DNA of 64,000 bases, taken from positions 682,001-746,000 of the forward strand of contig CAVVZJ010000001.1 in NCBI GenBank assembly GCA_963752755.1. The letters run 5' to 3'. Below, one piece after another: positions 48,628 through 59,100 of this stretch. Numbering within the stretch: the stretch's first letter is position 1; each line of letters starts with the position of its first letter. Position numbers and translations under genes: made by a program. The notes beneath the pieces are model-generated. The model saw only the letters and a program-made list of their open reading frames with translations. It made no database searches and was not told where the DNA came from. This DNA is from CAVVZJ01 sp963752755 (GTDB lineage Bacteria > Planctomycetota > Planctomycetia > Isosphaerales > Isosphaeraceae).

Positions 48628-50230
48628 TCAACAAGCAGGGATCTCCAGGAGTCCCGCATCTCTGAGTGCTTCGACGGCCTGTTCGATCGCCGACGCCGCA
48701 CGGCCGCCCGAGTCGATGACCCGGAGATGCCGGGACGTGTCCGGTCCCGAATCTTCCCAGGCCGCCGCCGCCTCGCGATAAATGATCCAGTCCGCATCGG
48801 AGGCATCACCGCGACGATTCCCGAGCCGGTGATGGACGACCTCCGGCCCGGCCCGGCAGAGCAGAAACAGCCCCCGCAAGCCCCACGCATGGGCCGCATC
48901 AAGGAATCGTCGGCGGTCCGACTCGCAACCAAAACTCGCATCAATGAGCACTCTTTCACCGGCGAACAGGTGGATCTCTGCCCGCCGCAGACAATCGGCG
49001 TAAGTGCGTTTCGTCCACTCGGCTGTGTAGATCCCTTGACCGAAGCCCGTCGCCGCCGACGCCTCGCTCCCGAGGCCGGCCAGCTCCTTGCGGACGACGT
49101 CCGATCGGATGACCCGGAACCGCGCCTGCTCGGCCAGTCCCGCCGCGAGGGTCGATTTCCCGGTGCCAGGCAAGCCCCCGACGAGCACAAGGGCCGGCCG
49201 CCGGTCGGGTGTCTCCAACTCCCCCAGCGCCAGCAGCCAGTGGGCACGGGCCCGGGCGAGCGCAGTCCCGTCGCTCCGATTCCGGCACCTCCGGCTCCGT
49301 CGCCTCGATCCCCTCAACCTTGCCCCGCACCGCCGCCCGATAGGCCGTGTAAAAGGGCAGGAGGTCGCGGCCCTCCTCATCGCCCGCCGCCTGGAAGTAG
49401 GCATCGGCGAACGACTGCGCCAGGTCGCGCCGACCCTCGCGGATCAGGTCCATGACCAGAAACGCCACGTCGGCGACCGGGTCGCCATGGCGGAACCGCT
49501 CGTTGAACTCGATGCAGTCGACCGCGATCAGGTCGCCCGGCGGCGGCTTCTCCGGGAAGCGATAGACATGGTCGAGCCGCAGGTCGCCATGACCGTCGCG
49601 GGGAACGAACCGTTCGGCACGGCCCTGGATCAAAGGTTGGAGGCTCGCAAGAGTCCCCTCGGTGAGAGTCCGGAGTCGTTCGAACACATCCCGATGGATC
49701 GTCCGCCCGACGTGGGCCTCCGATTCCGTGAAGTTTTCCCTTGCGTTCGCGGCGACGACCTCGAACCGACCCGATTCCGCGACGTGCGCACCGCTCTCGG
49801 CTCCGGCATGAAACCTGGCGAGCCGCCGCGCCAGCGTCGCGAACTCCTCGGCTCCGACCTCATCGCGATGGAGCCACTCACCCAGCCGGTTCTCCTCCGG
49901 CAGCCGGACCATCTTCACCGCCCACTCGATCGGCTCGCCCCGCCCGCCGACGCGGACCCGCTCGCCCTCGATCGTAATCGGCACGACATCGACATAGACA
50001 CCGTGCGCTAGCCGATTGTTGAGTCGAACCTCCTCCCGGCAGAAATGCCGGCGACGCTCCAGCGTGCTGTAGTCGAGGAAGCCAAGTTCGAAGGGCTTTT
50101 TGACCTTGTACGCGAACGGTCCCGCAAGGAAGACGGCCGAGATGTGGGTCTGGTGAACCACGACCGACGCGACGCCTTCGCCGTAGGCCGCTGGATCGGA
50201 GAGCGCCGCGATCAGGCGGCCGAGTTCCAT
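48628..50230 (-). CDS. Aminoglycoside phosphotransferase-like / P-loop kinase fusion (one frameshift)
   Basis: The N-terminal ~340 residues form a phosphotransferase-like fold: VVVHQTHISAVFLAGPFAYKVKKPFELGFLDYSTLERRRHFCREEVRLNNRLA (ATP lysine in YKVKK), catalytic DGHGDLRLDHVY, and metal segment DCIEFNERFRHGDPVADVAFLVMDL. A frame change near 49,270 leads to a zeta-toxin/AAA-like P-loop domain: LVLVGGLPGTGKSTLAAGLAEQ, a Walker B-like RVLIDASF, ending GLLEIPAC*. This two-part protein (APH domain plus ATPase) is widespread and unannotated; the substrate is unknown and it is not a proven antibiotic-resistance gene. It is the last gene of a minus-strand block, 39 bases after the DUF1501 gene. Confidence 0.85.
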
Positions 50231-50269
50231 CGCAGGCTCTCCTCTGGCCGGGCCGGAATATTTGAAGCC

Positions 50270-51703
50270 TCAGGCGATCAGGTCGTGGACGACATGGCCG
50301 TGGACGTCGGTCAGCCGGAAGTCGCGGCCGGCGTACCGGTAGGTCAGGCGCTCGTGGTCGAAACCGAGCAGGTGGAGCATCGTGGCGTGGAGGTCGTGGA
50401 CGTGGACGGGGTCCTCGACGGCCGCGAAGCCGAACTCATCGGTGGCGCCGTGGACGTGGCCCCCCTTGACGCCGCCACCGGCCATCCAGACGGTGAAACC
50501 GTAGTGGTTGTGGTCGCGACCGCTGAGCTGCGGCAGTTCCGCAACAGGTGTGCGGCCGAACTCGCCGCCCCAGAGCACGAGCGTCGATTCCAGCAACCCG
50601 CGCTGCTTGAGATCCTGGAGGAAAGCCGCGATCGGCTGATCCCACGACGCGGCGAGGTCGCGATGGGCTTTCTCCAGGTTGTCGTGGTTGTCCCACGGTT
50701 GGCCGGCGCCGCTCCAGACCTGCACCATCCTCACCCCGCGCTCAATCAATCGCCGCGTGATGAGGAGCTGGCGGGCGTTCGTTCCCTTGCCGTACAACTG
50801 TCGGATCGACTCGGGCTCCCGGCTGATGTCGAACGCCTCGGCCGCCTCCGACTGCATCCGGTAGGCCAGCTCGAACGACTGGATGCGAGTCTCCAGAGCG
50901 GCATCCCGCTGGTGGGCGTCCAGGTGGATCTCGTTAAGCTGGCGGACGAGGTCGAGCTGCCTACGCTGCTCGGCGGGCGTGGCGGCGGGGTTGCGGATGT
51001 TCTCGACAAGCTTGGTGATCTCGGTGTGCTTCGTGTCGATGTAGGTCCCTTGATAAGCACCGGGGAGGAAGGCCGATCGCCAGTTCTGGGTGGCGACGAT
51101 CGGGTAGCCGCCGGGGCACATCGCGAGGAAGCCGGGCAGGTTCTGGTTCTCGGAGCCGAGGCCGTAGGTGATCCACGACCCCATGCTCGGCCTCGGCAAC
51201 CGGGCGTCGCCGCAGTTCATCAGCATCAACGACGGCTCATGATTGGGCACGTCCGCCTTCATCGAGCGGATCAGGCAGAGGTCATCGACGTGCCGGGCCG
51301 TCTGGGCGAACAGGTCGCTGACCTCGATGCCGCTCTGGCCGTACTTCTGGAAGCCGAACGGCGAACGCATCGCGGCGCCGGTCTTGCGCTCGGTGCGGAG
51401 ATTCCCGGCCGGCAACGGCTTGCCGTGGTACTTCTCCAGCATCGGCTTCGGGTCGAACGTATCGACGTGCGATGGTCCGCCATTCATGAACAGGTGGACG
51501 ACCTGCTTTGCCTTCGCCGGGAAATGGGGCCTCTTCGGCACCAGCGGGTTGAGGTCCGTCCCCGCCCTCGCCGCGGGCGCGAGCGACCCGTCGGCGGCCA
51601 GCACGCCCGCGAGTCCGAGCAGGCCGAAGCCCATGCCGCCGCGGCGGAGGAGGTCGCGTCGGGTGAGGGGCATCGAGTCGTTTCGGGGCTGCGGGTTGGA
51701 CAT
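50270..51703 (-). CDS. DUF1501 family protein (pair 1)
   Basis: Intact, ~477 residues. The ATG at 51,703 is preferred (GGGAG eight bases upstream) over one five codons earlier. A Tat-like leader (LTRRDLLRRGGMGFGLLGLAGVLA) targets it out of the cytoplasm. Family blocks in order: KAKQVVHLFMNGGPSHVDTFDPKPML, QSGIEVSDLFAQTARHVDDLCLIRSMKADVPNHEPSLMLMNCGD, PSMGSWITYGLGSENQNLPGF, RRLIERGVRMVQVWSG, LWGGEFGRTP, GRDHNHYGFTVWMAGGGVKGGHVHGATDEFGF and LHATMLHLLGFDHERLTYRYAGRDFRLTDVHG. The fold belongs to the alkaline-phosphatase superfamily, with His/Asp metal ligands in GRDHN and HGATDE. Substrate unknown. It follows its DUF1553 partner after 33 bases. Confidence 0.92.
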   Translation of the reverse strand: MSNPQPRNDSMPLTRRDLLRRGGMGFGLLGLAGVLAADGSLAPAARAGTDLNPLVPKRPHFPAKAKQVVHLFMNGGPSHVDTFDPKPMLEKYHGKPLPAGNLRTERKTGAAMRSPFGFQKYGQSGIEVSDLFAQTARHVDDLCLIRSMKADVPNHEPSLMLMNCGDARLPRPSMGSWITYGLGSENQNLPGFLAMCPGGYPIVATQNWRSAFLPGAYQGTYIDTKHTEITKLVENIRNPAATPAEQRRQLDLVRQLNEIHLDAHQRDAALETRIQSFELAYRMQSEAAEAFDISREPESIRQLYGKGTNARQLLITRRLIERGVRMVQVWSGAGQPWDNHDNLEKAHRDLAASWDQPIAAFLQDLKQRGLLESTLVLWGGEFGRTPVAELPQLSGRDHNHYGFTVWMAGGGVKGGHVHGATDEFGFAAVEDPVHVHDLHATMLHLLGFDHERLTYRYAGRDFRLTDVHGHVVHDLIA

Positions 51704-51736
51704 CACCGAATCTCCCATCGTGCCAAAAATACGGAA

Positions 51737-54535
51737 TTAATCGATATAAACAAACTCGTTTGTCAGCAACAATGCCTGGACATACCGCTCCCAGGCGACC
51801 TCGCCACCCCCGGCAGCTTTGAGATAGGAATCGGCGAGACTGCGTTCCTCGACAGTCGGCTCGCGGCTGTAGAGAAGCCGATAGAGCCCATCGACCTTCG
51901 CCGCCGTCGCGCCTTCCGAGGTGACATCAGGCCGCTGGAGCGTGTCGCGTGCTAGCGCGAGGACGAGCGGGTGATTCATCAGGAAGAGGGCCTGCGGGGG
52001 GACGGTGGTGAGCGAACGCTGCGGACTCGTGGCGTTCGGGTCGGGGAAGTCGAAGGTGCGGTAGAGGCCGGGGAGGTTAAGGCGATCGAGGTAGCCGTAG
52101 AGCGTCCGACGGGTTGAGGTTGGGGCCGTGATGTCCTTCGTCGAGGGACCGCCGACGGCCGGGTCGAGGTGGTCGGCGACGGCGAGCAAAGCGTCGCGTG
52201 TGGCCTCGAAGTCGAGGCGGCGTCGGTTCATCCGCCAGAGGAGGCGGTTCTCGGGGTCGATGGCGCTCGCCTCGGATCGGGTGTCGCTTGCTTGCTGATA
52301 CGTGGCGGACAGGAGGATGCGGCGGTGGAGTTTCTTCAACGACCAGCCGTCGGCGACGAAGGTCGAGGCAAGCCAGTCGAGCAGTTCCGGATGAGTCGGC
52401 GGATCGCCACGGAGGCCGAAATCGCCCGGCGTGCCAACGAGCGGCGCGGCGAAGTGGTGCAACCAGACGCGGTTGACCAGCACCCGAGCGGTCAATGGGT
52501 TTTCCGGGTCGATAATCGCGCGAGCGAGGTCGAAGCGTCCGCTGCCATCGCGGAAGGGTTGTCTGTCGTGACCGGAGAGGACGCGGAGGAATCGACGCGG
52601 CACAGCGGAGCCGGGACGGTTCGGATTGCCGCGGAGGAAGACGCGCGGCTCGATGGGCTCCGGCTTATCGATCAGGACCATCGCCCGTGGCGGAGCGCCG
52701 GGGCCGGTGGATCGCCAGGTCTCGACGTCCTTCAAAAGCTTTTTCAACTCTTCCTGAGAAGGGCGGTCGGGCAGGAGGGCGAGGTCGCCGACCGGGTTCA
52801 TGGGCACGTCGGGTGGGGCGTCGGCTCCGTGGAAGACGAGGCGGAGTTCCTCCAGGGCTGGGTCGGGCAGCGACTCGGCGGCCTGGCCGTTGAGCGCGGT
52901 GCGGCGGGCGTAGTCCTGCCAGATCCATTCAACGCGGTTGAGGATGTGACCATAGGTCTTCGCCAGGTCGTCCATCGAGGCCGGGGGCGACTCGGAGAGA
53001 GCGGCGGCGACGATTGGGTTGATCGGCTTGTCGGGATCAGTTGGACCCCGGAGTCGCTTCGCCAGCTCGGCCGCGCCGGCCGCGAATTCGGCGTCGGGCA
53101 GGGCGGCCAACTCCTGCCAGGGGGCGAAGACGGGGTGATGGACGCGCTTTGTGCGTTCGAGGTATTTCTGCCAACGGACGAGCATCGTCGGGTTCAGGTC
53201 GCCGCCGTCGGCGATGAGCATGAAGTCCTCGGTGCTCGGCCGCATGGTGGCCTGGTGGGCGGCCTTGAGGTATTCGCCGGCGCGGCGGCGGGAGCCGGAG
53301 ACCAGCTGCTCGTGTTTCGTGCGGACGAACTCCGCCAGCTTCGCCTCACGAGCCTCCAACTGCTTCGCAAAGGCCCGGTATTCGTCCGTCTGGGGCGTCG
53401 GCTCGAAGAGCGGCGGTACGTTCGGCTCGGTCGAGCTGGCGAAGACGCCGTAGAGGGAGTAGTAGTCCTCGGAGGGGATCGGGTCGAACTTGTGGTCGTG
53501 GCACCGGGCGCAGGTCACGGTCAGGCCCATCAGGCCGCGGGTGACGACGTCGATGCGGTCGTCGATGATGTCGTGCTGATTGTTGATGAAGCGGCCGCCC
53601 GCGGTGAGGAAGCCCATCGCGGCGAGGGGACGCCGGTCGTCGCCGAGGTCGAGCTTGTCGGCGGCGAGTTGTTCCAGGAGGAAGCGGTCATACGGCTTGT
53701 CGTCGTTGAGGGCATCGATCACGTAGTCGCGATAGGTGTAGGCGAACGGATAATCGACCTCTTCGAAAAACACATAACCCTTCGTGTCAGCGAACCGGGC
53801 GACATCGAGCCAGTAACGGCCCCATCGCTCGCCGTAGCGGGGCGAATCGAGGAGCCGGGATATCAAGCGTTCATAAGCATCGGGCGCCGGATCGTTGACG
53901 AATGCTTCGACTTCCCCCGGCGTCGGCGGTAGGCCGATCAGGTCGAAGCTGACGCGGCGGATCAAGGTTCGCCGGTCGGCCGGGGGCGAGGGGGCGAGGT
54001 CGGCGGCTTCGAGGCGAGCGAGGACGAAGCGGTCGATCTCGTTGCGGGGCCAGGAGGCTGCCTGGACGGCCGGCAGGTCGGGGCGGTGTACTAGCTGGAA
54101 GGCCCAGTGATCCGGTCGGGCGTCCTCCGTCGCCGCGGCCGTGGGCTTGGGCGACTCGGGCCAGGGAAGGCCCATCTTGACCCAGGCTTCCAGGTCGGCG
54201 ATTGCCTGGGGAGGGAGCTTCTCCTTGGGTGGCATGCGGACAGGACCCGCGTGGCGGACGGCCTCGATCAAGGGGCTGGACTCGGGATCGCCGGGCGTGA
54301 CGACGGGGCCGGCGTCCCCGCCCTGGAGCAAGGCGGCGCGGGAGTCGAGACGAAGTCCGAACTTGGGTTCGTCCGGCCCGTGACACTTCCGGCATTTCTC
54401 GACCAGCACCGGCCGGATTCGGGCCTCGAAGAAGTCGGTCTGCTCGGGCGTGACCGGGGCCGTCGGCTCGTCGCCCATCGCGGTTGTTGCGATCCCGAGT
54501 GCGAGATATCCGACGAGGCCGAGGGGGATCGGCAT
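51737..54535 (-). CDS. PSCyt1/DUF1549/DUF1553 protein (pair 1)
   Basis: Intact, 932 residues. Signal peptide MPIPLGLVGYLALGIATTAMG; N-terminal cytochrome-like domain with heme motif CRKCHGPDEPKFGLRLDSRAALLQGG and MPPKEKLPPQ (axial Met region); then DUF1549 (WPRNEIDRFVLARLEAADLAPSPPADRRTLIRRVSFDLIGLPPTPGEVEAFV, SPRYGERWGRYWLDVARFADTKGY), a second heme motif CARCHDHKFDPI, and DUF1553 (RFDLARAIIDPENPLTARVLVNRVWLHHFAAPLVGTPGDFGLRGDPPTHPELLDWLA ... LHRRILLSATYQQAS). The end LLLTNEFVYID* is typical. Between the two domains is a plain helical linker without an inserted carbohydrate-binding module, unlike the copy at 60,778. Probable periplasmic redox protein; function not established. Confidence 0.93.
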   Translation of the reverse strand: MPIPLGLVGYLALGIATTAMGDEPTAPVTPEQTDFFEARIRPVLVEKCRKCHGPDEPKFGLRLDSRAALLQGGDAGPVVTPGDPESSPLIEAVRHAGPVRMPPKEKLPPQAIADLEAWVKMGLPWPESPKPTAAATEDARPDHWAFQLVHRPDLPAVQAASWPRNEIDRFVLARLEAADLAPSPPADRRTLIRRVSFDLIGLPPTPGEVEAFVNDPAPDAYERLISRLLDSPRYGERWGRYWLDVARFADTKGYVFFEEVDYPFAYTYRDYVIDALNDDKPYDRFLLEQLAADKLDLGDDRRPLAAMGFLTAGGRFINNQHDIIDDRIDVVTRGLMGLTVTCARCHDHKFDPIPSEDYYSLYGVFASSTEPNVPPLFEPTPQTDEYRAFAKQLEAREAKLAEFVRTKHEQLVSGSRRRAGEYLKAAHQATMRPSTEDFMLIADGGDLNPTMLVRWQKYLERTKRVHHPVFAPWQELAALPDAEFAAGAAELAKRLRGPTDPDKPINPIVAAALSESPPASMDDLAKTYGHILNRVEWIWQDYARRTALNGQAAESLPDPALEELRLVFHGADAPPDVPMNPVGDLALLPDRPSQEELKKLLKDVETWRSTGPGAPPRAMVLIDKPEPIEPRVFLRGNPNRPGSAVPRRFLRVLSGHDRQPFRDGSGRFDLARAIIDPENPLTARVLVNRVWLHHFAAPLVGTPGDFGLRGDPPTHPELLDWLASTFVADGWSLKKLHRRILLSATYQQASDTRSEASAIDPENRLLWRMNRRRLDFEATRDALLAVADHLDPAVGGPSTKDITAPTSTRRTLYGYLDRLNLPGLYRTFDFPDPNATSPQRSLTTVPPQALFLMNHPLVLALARDTLQRPDVTSEGATAAKVDGLYRLLYSREPTVEERSLADSYLKAAGGGEVAWERYVQALLLTNEFVYID

Positions 54536-54593
54536 GGTGACTTTTCCTTCCGGATCTCAAGGGTTTTGTAGTCCGGCGGGCGACCGTCCGCTC

Positions 54594-56045
54594 TCAGGCC
54601 AGCAGCGGTTCGACGACGTGGCCGGCGACGTCCGTCAGGCGGAAGTCGCGGCCCTGGAAACGGTAGGTCAGATGCTCGTGGTCGAAGCCGAGCAGGTGGA
54701 GCATCGTGGCATGGAGGTCGTTGACGTGGACGCGGTCCTTGACGACGCCGAAGCCGAGCTCGTCGGTCTCGCCGAGGGTGACGCCCGGCTTGATGCCGCC
54801 GCCGGCCAGCCACATGGTGAATGCGTTCGGGTGGTGATCGCGGCCGTCGCTGCCGCCCTGAACCATCGGCGTCCGGCCGAACTCGCCGCCCCAGACGACC
54901 AGGGTGTCTTCCAGCATTCCACGCTGCTTGAGGTCGGTGACCAGGGCCGCGCACGCCTTGTCGGTGTCCTCGCAATTCTTCTTGATATCGTGGACGAGGT
55001 TGCCGTGCTGGTCCCATGCCTCGTGGAAGATCTGCACGAACCGCACCCCGCGCTCGGTCAGACGGCGGGCGAGCAGGCAGGTGTTCGCGAATGAGGGCTT
55101 GGACGGATCGGCGCCATACATCTCAAGAACGTGCTTCGGCTCGCGATTCAGGTCCATCACCTTGGGGGCGACGTTCTGCATCCGGAAGGCCATCTCGTAG
55201 GAGTTGATCCGTGTGGCGATCTCGGGGTCGCCGACGGCGTCGAGCCGCATCCGGTTGAGCTGGCCGAGTGCGTCGAGCGAATCGCGCTGAAGCTCCTCAT
55301 CGACGCCGCGCGGGTTGGCGAGGTACAGGACCGGCTCACTACCGGCGCGGAACTGGACCCCTTGGTGAACGGTCGGCAGGAACCCGCTTCCCCAGTTCGA
55401 ATTGCCGCCACTGGGGCCCTTCTTGCCGGTGCTGAAGACGACGAAGCCGGGCAGGTCCTCCGACTCGCTCCCCAAGCCATACGTGACCCACGCCCCCATG
55501 CTCGGCCGGCCGAAGATCTGCGAGCCGGTATTCATCAAAATCTGACCGGGCGCGTGATTGAACGCGTCCGTCACCATCGATTTGACGATCGCGATGTCAT
55601 CCGAGACGCCGGCCAGGTGAGGCAGCAGTTCCGAGAGTTCGGCGCCGCACTGGCCGTGCCGGGCGAACTTGAACTTCGGGCCGAGAAGCTTCGAGTTCGG
55701 GTTGATGAATGCGGCCCGGTAGCCCTTGAGAAGTTCGGGCGGCGGCAGTGTCCCATCAAACTTGGCAAGCTGTGGCTTGTTGTCGAACAGCTCCAGGTGA
55801 CTCGGAGCCCCGGCCATGAACAGAAAGATCACCCGCTTGGCCTTCGGCTCGAAGTGCGGACGCTTGGGAGCCAGGGGGTTGGTTCCGGTCGCGTCCGACC
55901 CGTCGGCCGGTGCCGCGTATCCGGCCTGTCGCAGCAGTTGGCCCAGCGCCACGGACCCCAGGCCGACGCCACATTGCTGGAAGAACCAGCGTCGCGTGAC
56001 CTGGCGGGGGTCGGCGTGGCGGTAGAGGCGGTCCTGGCAGTTCAT
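54594..56045 (-). CDS. DUF1501 family protein (pair 2)
   Basis: Intact, 483 residues, GAGGGG eight bases before the ATG. The leader is RRWFFQQCGVGLGSVALGQLLRQAGYA, a Tat-like twin Arg followed by a Cys, so a lipoprotein form is conceivable. Conserved blocks: AKRVIFLFMAGAPSHLELFDNKPQLAKFDG, QCGAELSELLPHLAGVSDDIAIVKSMVTDAFNHAPGQILMNTGSQ, PSMGAWVTYGLGSESEDLPGFVVFSTG, RRLTERGVRFVQIFHEAWDQHGN, LVVWGGEFGRTPM, GRDHHPNAFTMWLAGGGIKPGVTLGETDELGF and LHATMLHLLGFDHEHLTYRFQGRDFRLTDVAG. Closest within the window to the DUF1501 at 59,309 by its AFNHAP/QFNHAP segment. Placed 73 bases after its DUF1553 partner. Confidence 0.92.
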   Translation of the reverse strand: MNCQDRLYRHADPRQVTRRWFFQQCGVGLGSVALGQLLRQAGYAAPADGSDATGTNPLAPKRPHFEPKAKRVIFLFMAGAPSHLELFDNKPQLAKFDGTLPPPELLKGYRAAFINPNSKLLGPKFKFARHGQCGAELSELLPHLAGVSDDIAIVKSMVTDAFNHAPGQILMNTGSQIFGRPSMGAWVTYGLGSESEDLPGFVVFSTGKKGPSGGNSNWGSGFLPTVHQGVQFRAGSEPVLYLANPRGVDEELQRDSLDALGQLNRMRLDAVGDPEIATRINSYEMAFRMQNVAPKVMDLNREPKHVLEMYGADPSKPSFANTCLLARRLTERGVRFVQIFHEAWDQHGNLVHDIKKNCEDTDKACAALVTDLKQRGMLEDTLVVWGGEFGRTPMVQGGSDGRDHHPNAFTMWLAGGGIKPGVTLGETDELGFGVVKDRVHVNDLHATMLHLLGFDHEHLTYRFQGRDFRLTDVAGHVVEPLLA

Positions 56046-56118
56046 GGGGTGGCCCCTCGCTTGAGTTGATTCGTATGGGATCGGTGGTCGTGCCTCGTGG
56101 GCACGCTTCCCACCGGGA

Positions 56119-59100
56119 TCATTCCTTGGTGATGGTCTCGTCGAGGTTCAGGAGCACCCGCGAGACGGCGGTCCAGGCGGCGGCTTCGGCGGGGGTGATG
56201 CCTGCGGGCAGTGGGGGCGGGTTCTTGGGGTCGTTGGCGGCGAGTTCCCAGGGATTCTGACCGTCGCCCGCGTGCCGGTCGGTCTGGCGGCGGAGGAGGC
56301 CGAGCAAAACGGATAGCTCGGCGTCAGTCGGGGTGCGGGCGACACAGCACCGGAATGCATACGTCAGGCGGTCGAGGTCGCCCGGCCCGGCCTTGCGGAG
56401 CGTCTTGAGGGCGAGGGCACGGGCGCATTCGAGAAAGATCGGCTCATTCAAGGCCGTGAGCGCCTGAAGGGGCGTGTTCGACCGCGTCCGGCGGACGCAC
56501 GCGATGTCGCCGTTGGGCGCGTCAAACGCCTGGAGCATCGGGTACGGTACGGAGCGATACCGGAACGTGTAGAGGGCCCGTCGATACCGCTCCGGTCCCT
56601 CGGCCACCTTCCAGACCTTCGGCCCGTAACTGGCGGGCGGGTCAAACAGGAATGCCGGCGCCGGCGGGCAGACGCTCGGCCCGCCGACCTCATCGTTGAG
56701 CAGGCCGCTCGCTGCCAAAGCGATGTCGCGCACGATCTCCCCCGGAACCCGGAACCGCGGCCCTCGGGCGAGAAGGCGGTTCTCCGGGTCGCGGGCGAGC
56801 AACTCCGGCGAGATGCGCGACGATTGCCGATACGTCGAGCTGGTCACGATCCAGCGGTGCAGCTCCTTGAGGCTCCAACCGCGTTCCATGAACTCGACGG
56901 CCAGCCAGTCGAGCAAGTCGGGGTGCGTGGGCGGCTCGCCCTGGAGGCCGAAATCCTCGCTCGTACCGACGATCCCCCGACCGAAGTAGGCTTGCCAGAC
57001 GCGGTTGACGATCGCGCGGGCCGTGGTGGGCGACTCGCGATCGGCTAGCCATCGGGCGAAGGCCAGACGTGTCGGCGGGGCGTCGGAGGGCAGGGGGTGG
57101 AGGAACGCGGGCACGCCCGGCGTGACCACTTCGGCCGGTTTGAGGAAGTCGCCACGATCGAGCCGATGCGTCTCACGGGGCTCGGAGCGTTCCCTCAGGA
57201 CAAGCTGCGACGTCTCCTCCGGGTGCTGCTTCCAGCGGGCCTCGATCCGGTCATTGAACTCGCGCCAGTCGGGCACGGTCGTCCGCCAGTACGAGAAGAC
57301 GGCGGCGATCTGCTCGGGCGTCCGCTCCGATCGCGGGATCGCAAGAATCCTGCGGACGATCAAAGGTACGGGGTCGGCCTTCGCGTCGGGTCGATCGGTC
57401 ACGGCGAAGCGGAAGCGTCCGAGGTTGTTGTTCTGGTTGTCGTCGCTGTTCCAGCCGCCGTGGTTCTGCGTCAGCTTGAACGTCAGCACCGCACCGGCGG
57501 GGAACGCGATCGGTTTCTCGAAGACGAAGACCGCCTGGCGCGGGACGTTGCTCCGTCCATGACCAATATCAAGGCTCCAGGCGGTGAGGCCGTCGCCGTC
57601 GATGGCGTAGCTAACCGGACCGGTCACGCGTTGCTTGCCGGTCTTGTCGTCGTAGATCGGATCGAGCGGCGCCTCGTCCGGGTTTACGTCGGCCGTGGCG
57701 CGGACGATCTTGACCTCCTTCGCCTCGTCCGGCCTGTCGGCCGGGGCGGCGACGACGTGGAATTCGGTCAGAGCGCAAAGCCCCTCGATCGAGCGACCTG
57801 GCCCGCCCATCGGCAGGTTCGGGTCGTTGAGGAGTTCGAGGCGGACGGCCGAAATCGACTTCCGATCCGTCTTCGCGGTGAACTCGGTCGTGTGCTTCGT
57901 CGGGGCATAGCCCGCCGCGAGGATCGAGCCGTCGTCGAGGAGGTAGTGCTTCTGCCCACCGCTGGCGTCCAGCTCGGGGCGGACGACTTGCCAGTCAATC
58001 GGCGGCCTGCCGGCGAGCGACTCCTCCCAGTACCCCATCCGGCCTTCCCAGGCGGGATAGTAGCGCTGGATCTCGGATTCGACGGCTCGCGTCTCCCGGA
58101 GGATCTGCGCGTGCTGCTTTTGCTGCTCGGGCGTGTAAACCGCGATGTTTGCCTCGTGGCAATTGTTGAGAAAGGCGAACATGCGGTAATACTCAGTGTG
58201 CGTCAAGGGGTCATACTTGTGCGTATGACACTGAGCACACTTGACCGTCAGCCCGAGAATGCCCGTGCCGATGGCGTCCATGCGGTCGAACATGGCTTCC
58301 ATGCGGAACTGCTCGGGATCGACGCCGCCCTCCTCGTTGATCATCGAGTTGCGGAGGAAGCCGGTGGCGACCTTCTGGTCCTGCGTCGCATTCGGCAGCA
58401 AGTCGCCCGCGATCTGCTCGATGACAAATTGGTTGTAGGGAAGATCACGATTGAGGGCGTTGATGACCCAGTCGCGATAGAACCAGACGAACCGCGGCTT
58501 GTCCTTCTCATAGCCGTCGGAGTCGGCGTAACGTGCGGCGTCGAGCCAGATCCGGCCCCAGCGTTCGCCGTAGTGAGGGGACGAGAGCAAACGCTCGACC
58601 AGCTCATCGTAGGCATTTGGCCGCGAATCGGCTACAAACGTCGCGACCTCCTCCGGCGTCGGAGGCAGGCCGATCAAATCGAGGCTCAGGCGGCGAATCA
58701 AGGTGACGCGGTCGGCCTCGGGCGAGGGCGAGAGGCCCTCCTTCTGGAGCCGGGCGAGGACGAAGGCGTCGATCAGGTTGCGGACCCGAGCGGCGTCGGA
58801 GACGGCGGGAACCTCGGGGCGTCGCGGTGGAACGAAGGCCCAGTGCTCCGACCACGAGGCTCCTTGCTCGACCCAGCGTCGGATCAACGCCGCCTGTTCG
58901 GGCTTGAGGCTCTTGCCCGAGTCCGGCGGGGGCATGTGGACGCTCGGGTCCGGCTCCTCGATGCGGAAGACCAGCTCACTTTCCTCGGGCTCACCGGCGA
59001 CGATCGCGCGGCTGCCACTCTTCAACTCGGCAAGGGCGTCGGCCTTGCGGTCGAGCCGCAGGCCGGCCTTGCGGGCGTCGGCGTCGGGACCGTGGCAGGA

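Noticed and set aside
50045..51955. A 636-codon open frame on the plus strand opposite the DUF1501 gene
   Set aside because: It is a shadow of GC-rich coding on the other strand: no family motifs, no ribosome site, Val/Arg/Gly-skewed composition. The minus strand has complete DUF1501 signatures.
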